A stretch of 11,612 nt of DNA from Dunaliella salina (taxonomy: Eukaryota > Chlorophyta > Chlorophyceae > Chlamydomonadales > Dunaliellaceae). The stretch lies in NCBI GenBank assembly GCA_002284615.2, contig MU069570.1, positions 330,440-342,051 of the forward strand, given 5' to 3'. The position numbers and the translations under genes were made by a program. Shown here one piece after another: positions 1 to 7,091 of this stretch (the stretch's first letter is position 1; every line of letters starts with the position of its first letter). Under the pieces are notes generated by a model. It did not search any database, was not told the DNA's origin, and worked only from the letters and a program-made list of their open reading frames with translations.

Positions 1-4
1 CGCA

Positions 5-7
<3 letters not shown>

Positions 8-63
<56 letters not shown>

Positions 64-65
64 AC
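8..65. repeat. (AC)n dinucleotide microsatellite
   Basis: An almost pure AC tract, interrupted once near position 59. It lies directly upstream of the first open frame at 77, so it sits in the promoter, the 5' untranslated region or an upstream intron of the left gene. No function is implied. Confidence 0.95.
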
Positions 66-76
66 CATGCCTGCTC

Positions 77-468
77 ATGACTGCAAGGGATGAGATGAGC
101 CACACAAAAGGAATACTCGAAATCCGATGCTTCATGGCATGCGTGCTCTCCAAGACACCTGTCTACAACCACACCCGAGCTGCTCTCCTTTCACGAGCTC
201 TGACTCCATGCGATTGCGTACCACTCATTCAGCTCCTGAGCACAATCCTCTCAGAGCTCAGACGAGATACATTCACAGAGGTGTGTACCTTTTGCCGAAG
301 GGTGTCACGATCAGGAACAAGGTGTGGAGTTCACAGGCTCTGTGTGAGCTCAGGTCACCTTGAATGTATCCAATCGTTTTCCTGCATAATGCAATTGTTA
401 GGCAATGCTCATAAGTGCGCATCTGTTGCTGAAGCGGCTTCTGTGATTCTGAGGTATTTACGAAACCA
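77..468 (+). CDS. Exon block 1: ARM-like N-terminal segment
   Basis: An open frame of about 130 codons from the ATG at 77, with an alternative ATG in frame at 95. The last 40 residues (CIMQLLGNAHK ... AASVILRYLRN) have the spacing and composition of an armadillo repeat. It ends at a perfect GTAAGT donor at 469, in phase 2. A possible internal acceptor (gagctcag, ending near 351) means only the last third may be exon. The next block at 514 begins in phase 0 in its best frame, so this junction does not close; a weaker acceptor near 548 would restore phase. The start codon is uncertain because upstream sequence is a microsatellite and the window edge. Confidence 0.45.
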
Positions 469-3400
469 GTAAGTTTGTTTTGAGAACTATGCTATTTTGT
501 GCCTGTCTCACAGATCCCTCAGCAACAGCTGCTGGATGAATGGTGGAGTGATGCAAACCTGCATCAAATAAGATGGGACAAAGAGAACATTACGTCATGC
601 CTTCACGTGCTTTTGGAAGTCCAGTGAGTGCAGCTTAAGCTAATAGACGAGGGATGTAGAACCCCATAGATGGGAAGCTCTGTCAGTACTGTACTTTTTT
701 GTTTGGTTAGGGCTTGTGTTCTGTGGGGTTTCCTGTACAAATGAGGACTTTGCTTGAGTATACTGCACATCCAGCTCACCTTCTCTGACAGGATGATGTG
801 ATATGCATCAAAAAGTGTTCCCATCTGTGCATGTTGCAGGGACAACTTTTACTTGGAACAACTTTGCAGTGGCTATCTGATCAACGCTTATGGCACGCCA
901 TCTCTTATCAGGTTGAACCCTGCGTCAAGGCGCCGCCCCTTGGACCAGGTACTGATCCATCTTGCTTTTCTTGAACTCTTTCACTTTGGCAGGCAAGTGC
1001 TAAGTTGGTTCCAATGGGACAAAATCAGGAAATGGCATGTGACGCCCTTGAAAACGTATTGGATGACCATCATCATCTTCAAGTGCCAGCTCATAAGCAC
1101 ATAAATGGTTTCAGAGCAGCAGGGCAGCTCCCACCCCAGGAGATGTTTTCTGAATGCTCCCCAGCATAGGTGCGCCAATACCAGGGACACTACAATTAGG
1201 ATTCAAAGCGTGGAAGTTTTACTACGCTGTTTAAGGAATGGAGCTTACTGTCCAAGATTGGGTCACGCGTGTCTATTCAGCCGCTGCGCAAACTCTACCT
1301 TTTGACCACCTCTATACTCCACACCAACTCCTGCATAGATTTGGATGGTTCCTTGTTTTTGGAGTTTTTGGAGTACTTTGGAATCAAAAATAATGCTATT
1401 GTGTAAAAAAGGAGCATAAAGACCTAGTGGTTGGTTGAGTACAGAATTTCAGCCATTCTCTTGGAGAAGTTGCAGAAAAGGGAATGCCAAAAAAGTCAAT
1501 TTTGAGCTCCTCCTTTCCTATTTCTAAAGATACAGGATGTTGTATCTTACAGGGGGGTTATAAAAACAACAGTTTGGAATGAAGAATAGTACAAGGCTGA
1601 AAGAAGGCTGAAAGAAGCCATGAGTCCAAATGCATGATTGCTGGGCTGATATAAAAATGGTAGCAGGGTGGAGCTGTGCACTTTTTTTGGGTGATCTGAG
1701 GCCAGGAGAGTAATCAGGGGACCTCCAAATTCATTATTTTTTGGTGAACTTGACTTTCTATCACAGAAAATTCCAGAGGGGGGCGACGGAGGCTTGAATT
1801 GGGGGTACTCTTCAAATGTTCCCAGAGCGAGTTGCCCCTGACTTGCAGGATTCAAACTTAGAAACGAAATGTAGCTATCCGACGCACCTGAGCTTGAATC
1901 CTGCAAGTTGGGGGCAACCTGCCTAATTGGCCGTGGCGTGAACCCTAATTTTCACAACCAGAACTCCATATCTGACCACCCACTGCACCAAATTGGGTGT
2001 TTTTTGGTGATTTAGAATCATTGTACCAAAAGAATATCGTTGCTAAAAAATGGAGTGAAAAGACCCAATGGTTGGTCAGATACAGAATTTCAGCCATTTC
2101 CCTTGAAAGAAAATCTAGCACAGGGGGTGCCAAAAAAGCCAATTTTTGACCTTCTTTCTCCCCACTTTTGAATATGCAGGATGTTAGCATTGTACAAACA
2201 CAAAATTTTGAGGGTGAAAAATGGTTCTGGGATGGAGCTTTGGGAAGTTTTAGGGTGATCTGAGGCCAGGAGAGTGATCTGGGGTCGACCGATTTTCGTC
2301 ATTTTTTGGTGAACATGCTTTTGATTGATATTATAAGGTTTGGCATGGTCAGATTTGGCAAGCATTGGCGAAAAAGAACTTTTTTTTAGCAATTTGGGCC
2401 TGTCGCCCCCCTTTGAGAAAACTCCATAGTACATAACCATAACTATGGTTGACATGGTATCTTAATTCAAGAGAGAAAATTGGAGGAAGCATATCCAGTG
2501 ATACGAGGAAGGTATCCACTTCTGAGAGATTGTACGCGACATGTGACCAATTCTTACATTGCCATCGTCCTCCCCCCAAAAATGTTATCATGGAGAATTA
2601 TTGGGAGTTCCCCTGTTGCACAAGTAAAAGTGCCATGATAGTTGCTTGCAGGAAGAGGTGCTTTCTTGTTGTTGTCCTTTCTTAGGCTTCACCCTCTTTT
2701 TGCGCAGTGACTGCATTTGTTGTCTAGACAATTTGCTGCTATTGCTTGTCCTGTTTGCTCACTTTTTTGATGTGCACGTCTCTCCACAATTTCTCACCCT
2801 CCGGCTTTCTTAACCTCAGGTCCTGCAAGACCCAGCCTGCATGTCTCAGCTGTGGCAAGCATTGTCCAGTAGGAACCGCAGGGTCCAGCATGAAGCTGTC
2901 AGTGTCTTGCGGTACCTTGTGTCAGAAGGCAGGACCTGTGCTTGGACAGAAGCTGCCAAGCACCCAGGCAACTGTCCACCCTCTTGCTCCTTCTCCTCCT
3001 TGATGCAGATGGTGAGGCCAGCTTTCTTGTTGGAGCTCCTGCACTCTTGTTTGCCACCCGTAAATGTCTCACGGGGTTTCCTCACATATGTGCAACGGAG
3101 TTCAGGGGGAAGCGGAGCCACTCACGGCAGCCTTGCAGCAACTGGCACAGCAGAAACGGCAGGAGCGGCAGCAGCAGCGACAGCAGAAACAGGGGCGCTT
3201 ACTCCCAAGCATGCCTTCAGAGTTTGATTATGTGCCTGGGGACACAGTAGCAGATCTCATGGAGGCCTTGGAGAATGCATGGGTCTGTGAAGCAGCTTAC
3301 AGCCTACGCCACACACTCCACGGCAGCAGCCTCACCTTCCACAAGGACACCCTGGATCGCGATGTGCCTGTGTTTTGTGTGGAAGGGAGTGATGAGCAGA

Positions 3401-5283
3401 AAAAGCTGGAGGCGGATAGCAGCATCCCTGCGTGGCTAAGCAAGCTCCTTGAAGCGCACATGTCACTAGTCCTGGGTGTGAGTAGCACTGAATGTGAAAG
3501 TGTGGCTACCATGTAACTTAAAGTGCATGTATCACTTGTCCTGGATGTGAGTGGGTATGAGAGTGATGCTGCCATGGGAAATGTTTGTTGATGTGTCACC
3601 CATCGCCATTTTCCCTGCATGATTCAGTTTGAGGATTTGTGGTTGGGCTTCTGCTCCAGTGTGCACTTTTTCCAAACTCCAGGTCGGTATTTCAGGGCAA
3701 GAAAGAAGGGAAAGAAGCTGCGCAGGCTGTAAGTACACTCTATACATTGATTTTGGGTAGGAAAAGACATATCTGCTCAATGAGCTGTGCGTCTCCCCCA
3801 TTGGAGAGTACTGTGTTTTTTATCCAGCATGCATTCAAATTTTGGTGTCTTTCCTGGTATCTTTCCTGCTATTTCATGTCCCATCAACGGAAACGATGAA
3901 AAATCTAGTATTATTAACCTGGCCAAAAATGCCTAGGATCTGTCATGCTTTAAATTTTTGGCTTTCCTGGAAATGCAAGGAGAGCATGGAAGGCCATGTA
4001 CACTTCCTAGATTCAACGTTTGTTTGTGTTGCTAGGGATGCTATCACATTTTTTTGTTTACTCTTGACAGTACAGACTTTTTTGTTGATGTTTTAATTTC
4101 TTTTGCCTATCTCAAAGCAATCTTTTGCCTATCTCAAAGCAACCATCTCACTGCTGATGTGCAGGAGCTTGATTTCGTGGCTAATAACGACTCAGAATTT
4201 CTGTCTGGTGCCTCCTGGCCGCGTCTGTTGTCTCCATGCCGCGTAAGCACTTCACATCTGACCCAGTATCCCCGGTATGTGCGTCAAAATTTCCCGATTC
4301 TGAGTTCTTTCACTTTCTGCTCATTATCCATGCTGCTTCATTGCTCTCTTGACATTTGATTTGAAAGCAAATATGCACAATTGTGCCGCAGTGCTTCCCA
4401 TGCTGCTGCTGCACGCTATTTGGAAGACAATCCCAGGGCCATTGCAGCGTTAATGAAGTACATGCTCAAGGTGGCAGAAGTTGGCATGTGCTCAAAACCT
4501 GCTTCACCATCCAAGCCTGAGACGACACTCAACCATACATACAATCCCAGGTAGGAACTGATACCTCCTTGATGCTTGATGTGCCGGCCAGATGTATTTA
4601 TGCTGCTGAATTGCCATTCTGCTTTTAAGGAAACTTCAGGTGTCAGTAAGCAAGATTGTGGTCTGCACAGTTTTCCTGATGATTCATTCCCTGCTCTGTC
4701 TACAGGAGCTCCTTCTGTGTGTGCTTGATGCGTGGCATGGCATTTAAGGTGCGGCTTAAATATAAAAAATACAGCCACTTGCGCTCCAGTATAAGTATGA
4801 ACCTACAGCTCTTTGTGAGGGAGCACATTTGCTTGGCATTGTGTTGGCTGGAAGTCTGTCTTTTTTGTCTACTGTGGAGTCACTTGCAAAGAGACATTTG
4901 AACTTCATCGGGGCCAGAACATTGAATGGAGTGTAAGAAATGATGTTTGAATTTGTGCTTCAAAATGTGGGTAAGAAATAATACTTGAATTTGTGCTTCA
5001 AAATGTGGGTGACTGACACATCAAAATATTTTCTGTTGCACATGTTGTACAGTTTCTGCACCAAATGCTGATGGCAAGCAAAGGTGTGATGGAGTCAAAG
5101 CTGATGAAACTTATACCCACGGCAAAGCTCCAAGACTGCATCATCCACACCCTGGTAAGGTTTAGGCATTGCTTCCTATCATCATCATCATCATCATCAT
5201 CATCATTATTATTATTATTATTATTATTATCATTATTATTATTATTATTATCATTGTCATCATTATCATTATTATTCTTATTC

Positions 5284-5344
<61 letters not shown>

Positions 5345-6028
5345 CACTATCATTATCATTATCATTGCTATTCTTATCATGATGATGATGATGATGGTGA
5401 TGGTGATGATGATGATACCGCGTTTTCATTTATAATACCAATAATGGTGGGACACAGCTCCAGGAGCGGAATGGAAATACACTCAACTAGCATAAAGGCA
5501 AATAGCAATCCACTATTGTCTCTGATTACCAACCTGCAGGAAGCAGCAAGAGCCTCATGGGAGGATCAGCACTCCACGTACACAATAGCCCGATTCCGAG
5601 AGATCTTCACAGAGGCTCATCCTGGTGTTGCTCCACCACTGCTTCAGCCCAATCAGAAAGATTATCAGCTGTTGCACCGCGCTGAGGGCTGTGATGGGTC
5701 AATGCTGGTGTCTGCGTGTGCGTCTCTTGCGCTGCAGCTGCTCAATGATGTATGCTCCACTGCCAATGGTCTGGCATGCTTCAAATCGCAGAGTGATGAT
5801 GCAAACAGAGTTGTGGCCGAGATGTGGTTGCATGTAGGATGTCCCACGAAGGATGGAAATTTGCTGCTGGCTGCAGCAATCAATGAGAGCAGTAAGCAAG
5901 CTATTAGCAGTGCGTGCAGAGAGGGGGGCAGCTGCAGCGGAAAGGATGCTCATAGTTCTTTGCAGAAGGCGGGCGAGAGGGGCGTCAGCAGCAGCAGCAT
6001 TCCAGACATTGCTCAACGGGGGGACCAA

Positions 6029-6061
<33 letters not shown>

Positions 6062-6412
6062 GCTGCAACCAAAACAAAGGAAGAAAGCATTAGCAACAGC
6101 ATCTCTGTGAAGGTGGGCAGCCTCAGCAGCAGTGGCAGCACTTCAAACAGTACGTGTGAGCAAGCACCTGAGAATGGCAGCAGCAGCAGTGATCATGCGA
6201 CTGCCTTGGGGGAGGGGAGAAGCAATACTGCATGTGCCATGCCTGCAAAAGTTGTAAAGCAGAGCAAGGTGAGCCAAGCATGTGTGCAGTGTGGCAAGAC
6301 GGGCAAATTGAAGAGGTGTGCGCGCTGTGGCCAAGCATTGGTCTGCTCAGAGGTCTGCCAGAAGGCTTTTTGGCCTACACATGAGCCCGCCTGCAAAAGG
6401 AGTATCTTGTGA
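77..6412 (+). CDS. Multi-exon armadillo-like/MYND zinc finger protein gene (overall model)
   Basis: This entry ties together the exon blocks listed separately below. Blocks from 2820 to 6412 (2820-3011, 3106-3477, 3696-3728, 4165-4274, 4392-4550, 4706-4748, 5053-5154, 5540-6412) splice in consistent phase into 627 codons ending in a MYND finger. Blocks from 77 to 1406 encode helical, ARM/HEAT-like pieces. The segments AASVILRYLRN (left part) and HEAVSVLRYLVSEG (2820 block) look like related repeats, which is why I favour one gene. MYND fingers bind proline-rich peptides or act in protein assembly, and ARM repeats are protein-binding superhelices, so an adaptor role is a reasonable inference; no enzyme motif is visible. 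Weak points are the 468-to-514 junction, which is out of phase, the stop at 1404-1406, and two stretches (about 1170-1306 and 2938-3060) where a second frame also looks coding. The true 5' end may lie outside the window. Confidence 0.5.
514..623 (+). CDS. Exon block 2 of left gene
   Basis: After a ctcacag acceptor the frame reads IPQQQLLDEWWSDANLHQIR and onward, ending at a perfect GTGAGT donor at 624 in phase 2. The CA left at the donor joins the G at 840 to make Gln, so the junction with block 3 is in phase. The protein is mixed polar/helical with two adjacent Trp; I do not recognise a named domain. The other frame from this acceptor hits a TAA within 20 codons. Confidence 0.6.
840..948 (+). 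CDS. Exon block 3 of left gene
   Basis: Bounded by a ttgcag acceptor and a GTACTG donor at 949. It is read as one base completing Gln, then DNFYLEQLCSGYLINAYGTP and onward to PLDQ, ending in phase 0. Coding character is good and both junction phases agree with neighbours. No named domain is recognised; it continues the helical protein begun upstream. Confidence 0.65.
993..1082 (+). CDS. Exon block 4 of left gene
   Basis: Follows a ttggcag acceptor in phase 0, matching the 948 donor. It reads ASAKLVPMGQNQEMACDALE and onward, with a helical ARM-like piece (EMACDALENVLDD). If not spliced, the frame runs to a TAG at 1167-1169. A GTGCCA donor at 1083 (phase 0) joined to the attag acceptor at 1199 keeps the frame open into block 5; I chose this end for that reason. 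The donor is not a strong consensus, so the exon could instead end the gene at 1169. Confidence 0.5.
1200..1406 (+). CDS. Exon block 5 of left gene, to in-frame TAA
   Basis: After the acaattag acceptor, phase 0 stays open for 68 codons (DSKRGSFTTLFKEWSLLSKI at the start, then a leucine-rich stretch) to a TAA at 1404-1406. The last 10-25 codons run into the beginning of a dispersed repeat copy (from about 1380), so the true exon may stop earlier, for example at a GTGTCT near 1269, and splice over the repeats to 2820. Another frame through 1170-1306 (RIQSVEVLLRCLRNG) also looks ARM-like but lacks phase-compatible junctions. Confidence 0.45.
   Translation, partial: DSKRGSFTTLFKEWSLLSKIGSRVSIQPLRKLYLLTTSILHTNSCIDLDGSLFLEFLEYFGIKNNAIV
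1380..1749. repeat. Dispersed repeat, copy A
   Basis: Shares an ordered series of similar blocks with copy B at 2014-2314. These include tacagaatttcagccat (1440s and 2080s), tgccaaaaaag (1480s and 2130s), caggatgtt and gtgatctgaggccaggagag (1690 and 2254), and finally attttttggtgaac. Spacing between blocks differs by up to about 80 bases, so these are old, diverged copies of one element in direct orientation. No coding potential of its own is recognised. An 11-bp tandem pair (aaggctgaaag, 1593-1614) lies inside this copy. Confidence 0.75.
1831..1918. repeat. 27-bp imperfect inverted repeat
   Basis: The arm at 1831-1857 (gttgcccctgacttgcagga and seven more) is matched by the reverse complement of 1892-1918 at 24 of 27 positions, with a 34-base loop. 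It lies between repeat copies A and B and could be the ends of a tiny inverted-repeat element or a folded RNA segment. No target duplication was identified. Confidence 0.8.
2014..2314. repeat. Dispersed repeat, copy B
   Basis: Second, shorter copy of the unit described at 1380-1749, in the same orientation. It starts in a ttttttggtga context and ends in another attttttggtgaac, so the unit may itself be built of shorter repeats. The minus-strand open frames here are short, overlapping and unlike known proteins. Confidence 0.75.
2315..2819. other. Gene-free stretch before the 2820 exon
   Basis: No convincing coding, RNA or repeat feature was found. It is either the end of a large intron (1407-2819 in the one-gene model) or the promoter and 5' region of the MYND gene (two-gene model). 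It ends in a pyrimidine-rich tract and the cctcag acceptor at 2814-2819. Confidence 0.6.
2820..3011 (+). CDS. Exon 6: ARM-like repeat of the MYND protein
   Basis: After a cttaacctcag acceptor, phase 0 reads VLQDPACMSQLWQALSSRNR and onward through HEAVSVLRYLVSEG, an armadillo/HEAT-like helix pair. A GTGAGG donor at 3012 in phase 0 joins the ttcag acceptor at 3105 in phase. The last 25 residues are Cys/Pro/Ser-rich and weak as protein. An alternative uses a T|GTGCTT donor at 2938 and the strong pyrimidine tract plus gatgcag acceptor at 3008, giving a more protein-like GEASFLVGAPALLFATR. In that case the exon ends near 2937 and another short exon covers 3009-3059. Confidence 0.6.
3106..3477 (+). 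CDS. Exon 7: Q/R-rich helix and conserved-looking core
   Basis: Reads GEAEPLTAALQQLAQQKRQE, then a Gln/Arg-rich predicted coiled or disordered segment (about 3141-3200). A well-behaved globular-looking stretch follows (EFDYVPGDTVADLMEALENA through IPAWLSKLLEAHMSLVLG). It ends at a perfect GTGAGT donor at 3478 in phase 0. This is one of the clearest coding blocks in the window. The domain is not recognised. The exon-intron boundary lies in a duplicated segment (see repeat 3451-3576). Confidence 0.8.
3451..3576. repeat. Imperfect tandem duplication spanning a 5' splice site
   Basis: The segment 3451-3513 (starting gaagcgcacatgtcactagt) is followed by a diverged copy at about 3519-3576 (starting aaagtgcatgtatcacttgt). 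Both contain cctgg-x-tgtgagt and end ...gct-x-ccatg, so the GTGAGT donor at 3478 has a second copy at 3547. If the second donor were used, extra sequence with an in-frame TAA (3514-3516) would enter the message. Confidence 0.8.
3696..3728 (+). CDS. Exon 8: 33-bp microexon
   Basis: Between a tatttcag acceptor and a GTAAGT donor at 3729, phase 0 at both ends, encoding GKKEGKEAAQA. It joins the 3477 donor and the 4165 acceptor in frame. An alternative acceptor at 3682 (ctccag) would give a 46-base exon that breaks phase, so the shorter form is preferred. It is lysine-rich and probably surface exposed. Confidence 0.55.
4099..4142. repeat. Exact 22-bp tandem duplication in an intron
   Basis: The unit tcttttgcctatctcaaagc-aa occurs twice with no mismatch at 4099-4120 and 4121-4142. 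It lies 20-60 bases upstream of the gtgcag acceptor at 4164, in the region where branch point and pyrimidine tract would be. Perfect identity implies a recent duplication. Confidence 0.95.
4165..4274 (+). CDS. Exon 9 of the MYND protein gene
   Basis: Follows a gatgtgcag acceptor in phase 0 and reads ELDFVANNDSEFLSGASWPR and onward to QYPR. The GTATGT donor at 4275 leaves CG, which the T at 4392 completes to Arg. An earlier GTAAGC donor at 4243 is a good consensus but would put the next exon out of phase; it may be a minor alternative. No named domain is recognised. Confidence 0.7.
4392..4550 (+). CDS. Exon 10: ARM-like helix segment
   Basis: After a gtgccgcag acceptor, one base completes the Arg codon, then the frame reads ASHAAAARYLEDNPRAIAAL and onward (MKYMLKVAEVGMC), a helix pair typical of ARM/HEAT or TPR-like folds. 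A Ser/Pro/Lys linker follows. It ends in phase 2 at a GTAGGA donor at 4551. Upstream and downstream phases agree with the neighbouring exons. Confidence 0.7.
4706..4748 (+). CDS. Exon 11: short exon, 3' end uncertain
   Basis: Starts after a tctacag acceptor; G completes Arg, then SSFCVCLMRGMAFK. The GTGCGG donor at 4749 is phase 0 and joins 5053 in frame. A better donor (GTGAGG at 4815), also phase 0, would extend the exon by 22 codons to 4814. A competing frame from the same acceptor, ELLLCVLDAWHGI then TAA, looks more like protein but is out of phase with exon 10. This is the least certain exon of the right half. Confidence 0.4.
4933..5008. repeat. 38-bp tandem repeat, two copies
   Basis: Copies at 4933-4970 and 4971-5008 differ at 3 of 38 positions and share tttgaatttgtgcttcaaaa or close to it. 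Each copy starts with GTAAG, a donor-like motif. It lies in the intron just upstream of the 5053 exon. Confidence 0.95.
5053..5154 (+). CDS. Exon 12 of the MYND protein gene
   Basis: Between a gttgtacag acceptor and a GTAAGG donor at 5155, phase 0 at both ends. It encodes FLHQMLMASKGVMESKLMKL and onward to CIIHTL, a helical, Met/Leu-rich segment. It splices in frame over the trinucleotide-array intron to EAARASWEDQ at 5540. Confidence 0.75.
5178..5416. repeat. Composite (ATC)n/(ATT)n/(GAT)n trinucleotide array
   Basis: About 240 bases of imperfect trinucleotide repeats fill most of intron 5155-5539. The array opens with about nine ATC units, continues as ATT with ATC and CTT interruptions, and closes with GAT/GGT units. 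The opening and closing blocks are complementary. Open frames across it on both strands encode only low-complexity runs (Ile, Leu, Ser, Asn, Asp, His) and are artefacts of the repeat. Confidence 0.97.
5540..6412 (+). CDS. Exon 13: C-terminal exon with MYND zinc finger
   Basis: Starts after a aacctgcag acceptor in phase 0 (EAARASWEDQHSTYTIARFR) and runs 290 codons to a TGA at 6410-6412. The first 120 residues look globular. A Ser/Gly/Gln-rich linker follows, with a poly-Ser run from (AGC)n at 6034-6061. The C-terminus is a MYND finger with pattern C-x2-C-x8-C-x2-C-x5-C-x3-C-x7-H-x3-C (6281-6394), all eight zinc ligands present. MYND fingers coordinate two zinc ions and mediate protein-protein contact. 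The frame stays open upstream to 5444, but the acceptor at 5539 fits the phase of exon 12 and an earlier one (5457) does not. This is the most certain coding call in the window. Confidence 0.9.
6032..6062 (+). repeat. (AGC)n coding microsatellite, poly-Ser
   Basis: About ten AGC units in the frame that encodes consecutive Ser residues in the linker before the MYND finger. Length variation here would change only linker length. Confidence 0.95.
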
Positions 6413-6539
6413 TGCTGACAGGTGGATTGCTGCCAGCATAATGTTGTTGTGGAACTGACGCTTCAGTCAAGTGAATTGCACCTGATCCAGTGCTTGTTGG
6501 AAATGAATGAATTGCTTCCCCTTTGTTGCAAGTATTTGA

Positions 6540-6545
6540 AATAAA
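6540..6545 (+). promoter_or_regulatory. AATAAA polyadenylation signal candidate
   Basis: AATAAA lies 128 bases after the TGA of the MYND gene, in an A/T-rich context. I saw no TGTAA, the signal common in core chlorophytes, between 6413 and 6600, so this is the best candidate for the 3' end. Confidence 0.5.
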
Positions 6546-7091
6546 TACTGAACTTATGAGGTGATGAGACTATAGGCTCCCCAAAAAAAGCTGATCGACA
6601 GCAACCTGCAATGAAATTTTCCTTGCCACGCATGTCATTATCGTGCTGCAAATGGAATGTCTTAGAATTGTTAGTGTTGTTTCTCATCGTAATTGCACTG
6701 CTGCGAGCTCACTGGCAAACCATCTCAATCATTGGCATGGTGCTCCATTGCCTTTTTTTGCTGTGGACAGGTTTTGTAAGAGGAACTAAGCAAATAGCTA
6801 AGTATCTTGCTGCTTAGATGCAGGAAAATGAGGGCATATAGCCAATGGATCACAATCCGTATCAATTTTTGAAATCATGCCAGAAGACTGTTAAAGTTGA
6901 TGATAGATGAAGTTGGAGGGACGAACAAGACCATTTGCACACTGAAATTCCGAAAATGATGAAGATTTCAAGAAAAGAAAAGAAAACTACGCAGGCAGTG
7001 AAAACACTCCCCACATCAATTAAGGAAAAGGGGATACCTAGGTCCGAGACACCATGTATCCACTTCACCAAGAGAAAGCAGAAGAAGAAAG
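6546..7091. other. Intergenic stretch without a supported gene
   Basis: Only short open frames occur. One at 6611-6817 (+) would encode 68 residues with two hydrophobic segments, but it has no other support. The right end is probably 3' flank of the minus-strand element remnant that stops at 7092. Confidence 0.5.

Noticed and set aside
1547..2591. Minus-strand frames of 80-121 residues over the repeat region
   Set aside because: Overlapping short frames in repeat copies; no family resemblance and no consistent splicing on that strand.
4998..5435. Long open frames on both strands with poly-Asn/Asp/His, poly-Ile, poly-Met and poly-Leu/Ser
   Set aside because: They are the translation of the trinucleotide array at 5178-5416, open in several frames because ATT/ATC units contain no stop. 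They lie within an intron.
5444..5539. Upstream extension of the last exon's frame to an ATG at 5444
   Set aside because: The acceptor at 5539 matches the phase of exon 12, while the acceptor at 5457 gives a stop within 11 codons in the spliced phase. The extension is most likely intron.
6611..6817. 68-residue frame with two hydrophobic segments
   Set aside because: Short, A/T-rich, no homology recognised and no splice or promoter context. It could be a small membrane protein but nothing supports it.
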